Assembly: GCA_001567255.1 (NCBI GenBank)
Contig: LNBW01000079.1
Span: 1-64,000 of the forward strand
DNA: 64,000 bases
Reading direction: 5' to 3'
Source of the DNA: Bacteroidetes bacterium OLB9
GTDB lineage: Bacteria; Bacteroidota; Bacteroidia; Chitinophagales; Saprospiraceae
The notes under the pieces: model-generated
Told to the model about the DNA's origin: nothing
Database searches by the model: none
The model's input: only the letters and a program-made list of their open reading frames with translations
Shown: piece by piece, positions 61,790 through 64,000 of the stretch
Layout of the letters: every line of letters begins with the position of its first letter
Numbering within the stretch: the first letter of the stretch is position 1
Translations under genes and position numbers: made by a program

Positions 61790-64000
61790 TTATTCTTTTA
61801 CTACTAGATTAATCATTTTGCCTGGTACAACGATAACACGCTGAACAGCCTTGTCACCTACATGTCTCTTTACTGCGTCAAGTGTCATCACATAGTCCTG
61901 GATTTCCTTAGGAGTCATAGACGATGCTACAGCAATGACATCACGCTTTTTACCATTGACACAGACAGGATATTCTACTGCATCCTGAATCATGTGCTGC
62001 TCATCATATTCGGGATATGCTGCCTCGTGAACAGATCCATCATTGCCTAAGAGGTGATGCAATTCTTCAGTGATAAATGGCGCAAAAGGTGCAAGTAGTA
62101 TGTTAAGCGAATTTAAGATTGTTCGATTATTACACTCTATACGTTTCAATTCATTAACACACATCATAAATGCACTCACACAGGTATTAAATGAAAAACG
62201 CTCTATGTCGTCTGTGATTTTTTTGATGGCTGTGTGCAGAATTTTGTACTCTTCTCCAGTCGGTTTCTCATCAGAAACACTCCATTCATTATTGTTGAAG
62301 TACAGCGCCCAGTATTTTCTCAAAAATCTGTTTACACCATCGATTCCTTTCGTGTCCCAAGGCTTAGATTGCTCAATAGGCCCTAAAAACATCTCGTACA
62401 TTCTGAAGCAGTCTGCCCCATATCTGGCTACGATCTCATCAGGATTTTGAACATTGAATTTTGATTTTGACATCTTCTCCTGGACAATGTTAACCGTAAA
62501 ATATGGCTCGCTTCCATCTTCTGTTATCCAGAAATACTTGCTCAGATTACCATCTACGTGATAATCTTTACCGATATGCTCCCAGTATTCTTTAAACTTA
62601 CTTTGGGTGATGCGATTTTGACTATCCAAATAATCATAGATATAAGATAGGCGCACAGGATTGCCGGCGGTGATTTCATCTATATTGACCAAGTCTTTGA
62701 TATTTCCTGTAAGTATTGAACCGTCAGGCATCTTCAGGTGATCAGCATAATATCCATAGGCGGTAATCATACCTTGATTGATCAATTTTTTAAACGGTTC
62801 CGTAGTAGGCACATAACCCAAGTCATACAAAAATTTATGCCAGAAACGACTGTACATAAGGTGACCAACTGCATGCTCGGTTCCACCCACATACAAATCC
62901 ACATCTTGCCAGTAATTTAAGGCTTGTTCTGACGCAAAATTGTCCTTATTGTCTGGATCCATATATCGCAGAAAATACCATGAAGAGCCAGCAAATCCAG
63001 GCATGGTATCCGTCTCCAGTTGAAAACCTTCAAATTGATTGACCCAGGACTCTACTCTTACCAGTGGAGACTTGCCACCGGGGGCAGGCTTGAAGTTTTC
63101 AAGTTGTGGCAATATTAGTGGAAGCTGCTGTGTAGTCAGTGGTATTGCTACTCCGTTATGATTATACATAATAGGAAAGGGCTCACCCCAGTATCTCTGC
63201 CGACTGAAATTTGCGTCTCTGAGTTTGTAATTGGTCTTCCGAGTGCCAATGCCTCTTTCTTCAATTTTGTTGAGCATGGCGGTGATAGCATCCTTAACTT
63301 CCATTCCGGTGAGAAAGTCAGAATTGATCATTTTGCCGACCTTTTCATGAGGAGCAGCATTAGGATAATCCGTTCTGTCCACGATATCTATGATTTCCAG
63401 CCCAAACTTTTTAGCAAAATTATAATCTCGCTCATCATCACCAGGTACGGCCATGATGGCACCGGTGCCATAGTCCTTGAGCACATACTCACCTAGCCAA
63501 ATTGGGACGTTTTTGCCAGTGAATGGATTTGTAGCGTAAGCGCCAGTGAATACACCCGTGACTTCTTTAATTTCAGACATTCTGTCCACATCAGACCGGC
63601 TGGCTACATATTCTTTATAGGACTTGACAGTTTCAGCTTGATCTGTAGTCACTAGAATATCGACTAGATCATGTTCCGGTGCCAGTACCATAAATGTAGA
63701 GCCAAAAATCGTATCAGGTCGAGTAGTGAAAATTTCAATTTTTTGATGACTTTGAGCTACTTCAAAAAACAACTGAGCACCTTCTGACTTGCCGATCCAG
63801 TTGCGCTGCATGGCTTTCAGTGCATCTGTCCACTCTAAAGTGTCCAGATCAGCCAGCAAACGCTCAGCATAGGCAGTGATACGCAAAGACCACTGCATCA
63901 TAGCCTTTTTTTCTACTGGGTAGCCGCCTCTTTCTGAGAGCCCGTCTTTTACTTCGTCATTGGCCAGTACTGTGCCGAGCGCTTCACACCAGTTGACATA
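61790..64000 (-). CDS. leuS: Leucyl-tRNA synthetase, 5' part beyond the window
   Basis: 736 residues visible, open to the right edge (first codon TAT at 64000), so the N-terminal part with the HIGH motif is missing. YVNWCEALGTVLANDEV and GGYPVEKKAMMQWSLRIT lead into the CP1 editing domain (FTTRPDTIFGSTFMVLAPEH, AIMAVPGDDERDYNFAKKFG). Then the core: KLRDANFSRQRYWGEPFPI, FAGSSWYFLRYMDP, VGGTEHAVGHLMYSRF and KMSKSKFNVQNPDEIV (KMSKS), anticodon-binding helices and a C-terminal domain ending INLVVKE. Complete in what can be seen. Confidence 0.96.
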   Translation of the reverse strand, partial: YVNWCEALGTVLANDEVKDGLSERGGYPVEKKAMMQWSLRITAYAERLLADLDTLEWTDALKAMQRNWIGKSEGAQLFFEVAQSHQKIEIFTTRPDTIFGSTFMVLAPEHDLVDILVTTDQAETVKSYKEYVASRSDVDRMSEIKEVTGVFTGAYATNPFTGKNVPIWLGEYVLKDYGTGAIMAVPGDDERDYNFAKKFGLEIIDIVDRTDYPNAAPHEKVGKMINSDFLTGMEVKDAITAMLNKIEERGIGTRKTNYKLRDANFSRQRYWGEPFPIMYNHNGVAIPLTTQQLPLILPQLENFKPAPGGKSPLVRVESWVNQFEGFQLETDTMPGFAGSSWYFLRYMDPDNKDNFASEQALNYWQDVDLYVGGTEHAVGHLMYSRFWHKFLYDLGYVPTTEPFKKLINQGMITAYGYYADHLKMPDGSILTGNIKDLVNIDEITAGNPVRLSYIYDYLDSQNRITQSKFKEYWEHIGKDYHVDGNLSKYFWITEDGSEPYFTVNIVQEKMSKSKFNVQNPDEIVARYGADCFRMYEMFLGPIEQSKPWDTKGIDGVNRFLRKYWALYFNNNEWSVSDEKPTGEEYKILHTAIKKITDDIERFSFNTCVSAFMMCVNELKRIECNNRTILNSLNILLAPFAPFITEELHHLLGNDGSVHEAAYPEYDEQHMIQDAVEYPVCVNGKKRDVIAVASSMTPKEIQDYVMTLDAVKRHVGDKAVQRVIVVPGKMINLVVKE

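Overview
The window is a 64 kb piece of a Bacteroidota chromosome, most likely from the Saprospiria/Saprospiraceae. Five large exported proteins end in type IX secretion (T9SS) sorting domains: three type A and two type B ('gliding motility-associated'). Promoters carry the Bacteroidota -7 element TAnnTTTG instead of TATAAT. Shine-Dalgarno sequences are absent. The family set is typical of the phylum: TamL-like BamA-superfamily lipoprotein, DUF3098, DUF2853, Omp28-like protein and a Bacteroidota-type YebC. G+C looks low (roughly 38-40 % by eye).

Layout. 0.2-6.7 kb: a BNR/sortilin-like T9SS lipoprotein, a small lipoprotein, riboflavin synthase and a T9SS type B fibronectin-type surface protein. 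6.9-14.5 kb: Tex, a PH-like membrane protein, a broken small membrane gene, an M28 peptidase, a YwaF-like membrane protein, an O-methyltransferase-like enzyme and an outer-membrane protein. 15-20.6 kb: acyl-CoA carboxylase beta subunit, secreted endonuclease I with lamin-tail and Calx-beta domains, fumarylacetoacetase and a SpoU rRNA methylase. 20.6-31 kb: TamL-like protein, an XRE regulator plus membrane-protein module with a palindromic operator array, a Tat-type amine oxidase, an aminotransferase, and a DusB-CCA transferase-HhH protein run. 31.5-39.2 kb: one 2559-residue T9SS adhesin-like protein. 39.6-46.4 kb: SPOR protein, HMCES/YedK, two candidate small RNAs, Pif1-like helicase, outer-membrane barrel, Omp28-like thioredoxin-fold protein and CysRS. 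46.5-50.2 kb: DUF3098-uppP-truB and folD-prmA. 50.3-57.6 kb: two broken genes, a TPR protein, DUF2853, a Pta-N-like ATPase, Ddl, UDP-glucuronate decarboxylase and a FemAB/GNAT-like protein. 57.8-64 kb: tRNA-Ser(UGA), yebC, doxX, a barrel protein, MazG, a thioredoxin and leuS, which runs off the right edge.

Most of the window is housekeeping (translation, tRNA modification, cofactor and envelope synthesis) mixed with secreted or surface proteins. There is no prophage, CRISPR array, insertion sequence or obvious defence island. Three observations stand out. First, a tandem pair of about 60-70 nt minus-strand small-RNA candidates shares a 19-nt core, and one of them can pair with the leader of the secreted endonuclease. 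Second, overlapping TTTACA/TGTAAA palindromes cover the -7 box of the XRE/membrane module. Third, five genes (yebC, osmC-like, doxX-like and two small membrane genes) are each broken only at homopolymer runs, pointing either to residual sequencing error or to real decay or slippage.

All functions are read from motifs and family knowledge. No database search was run.
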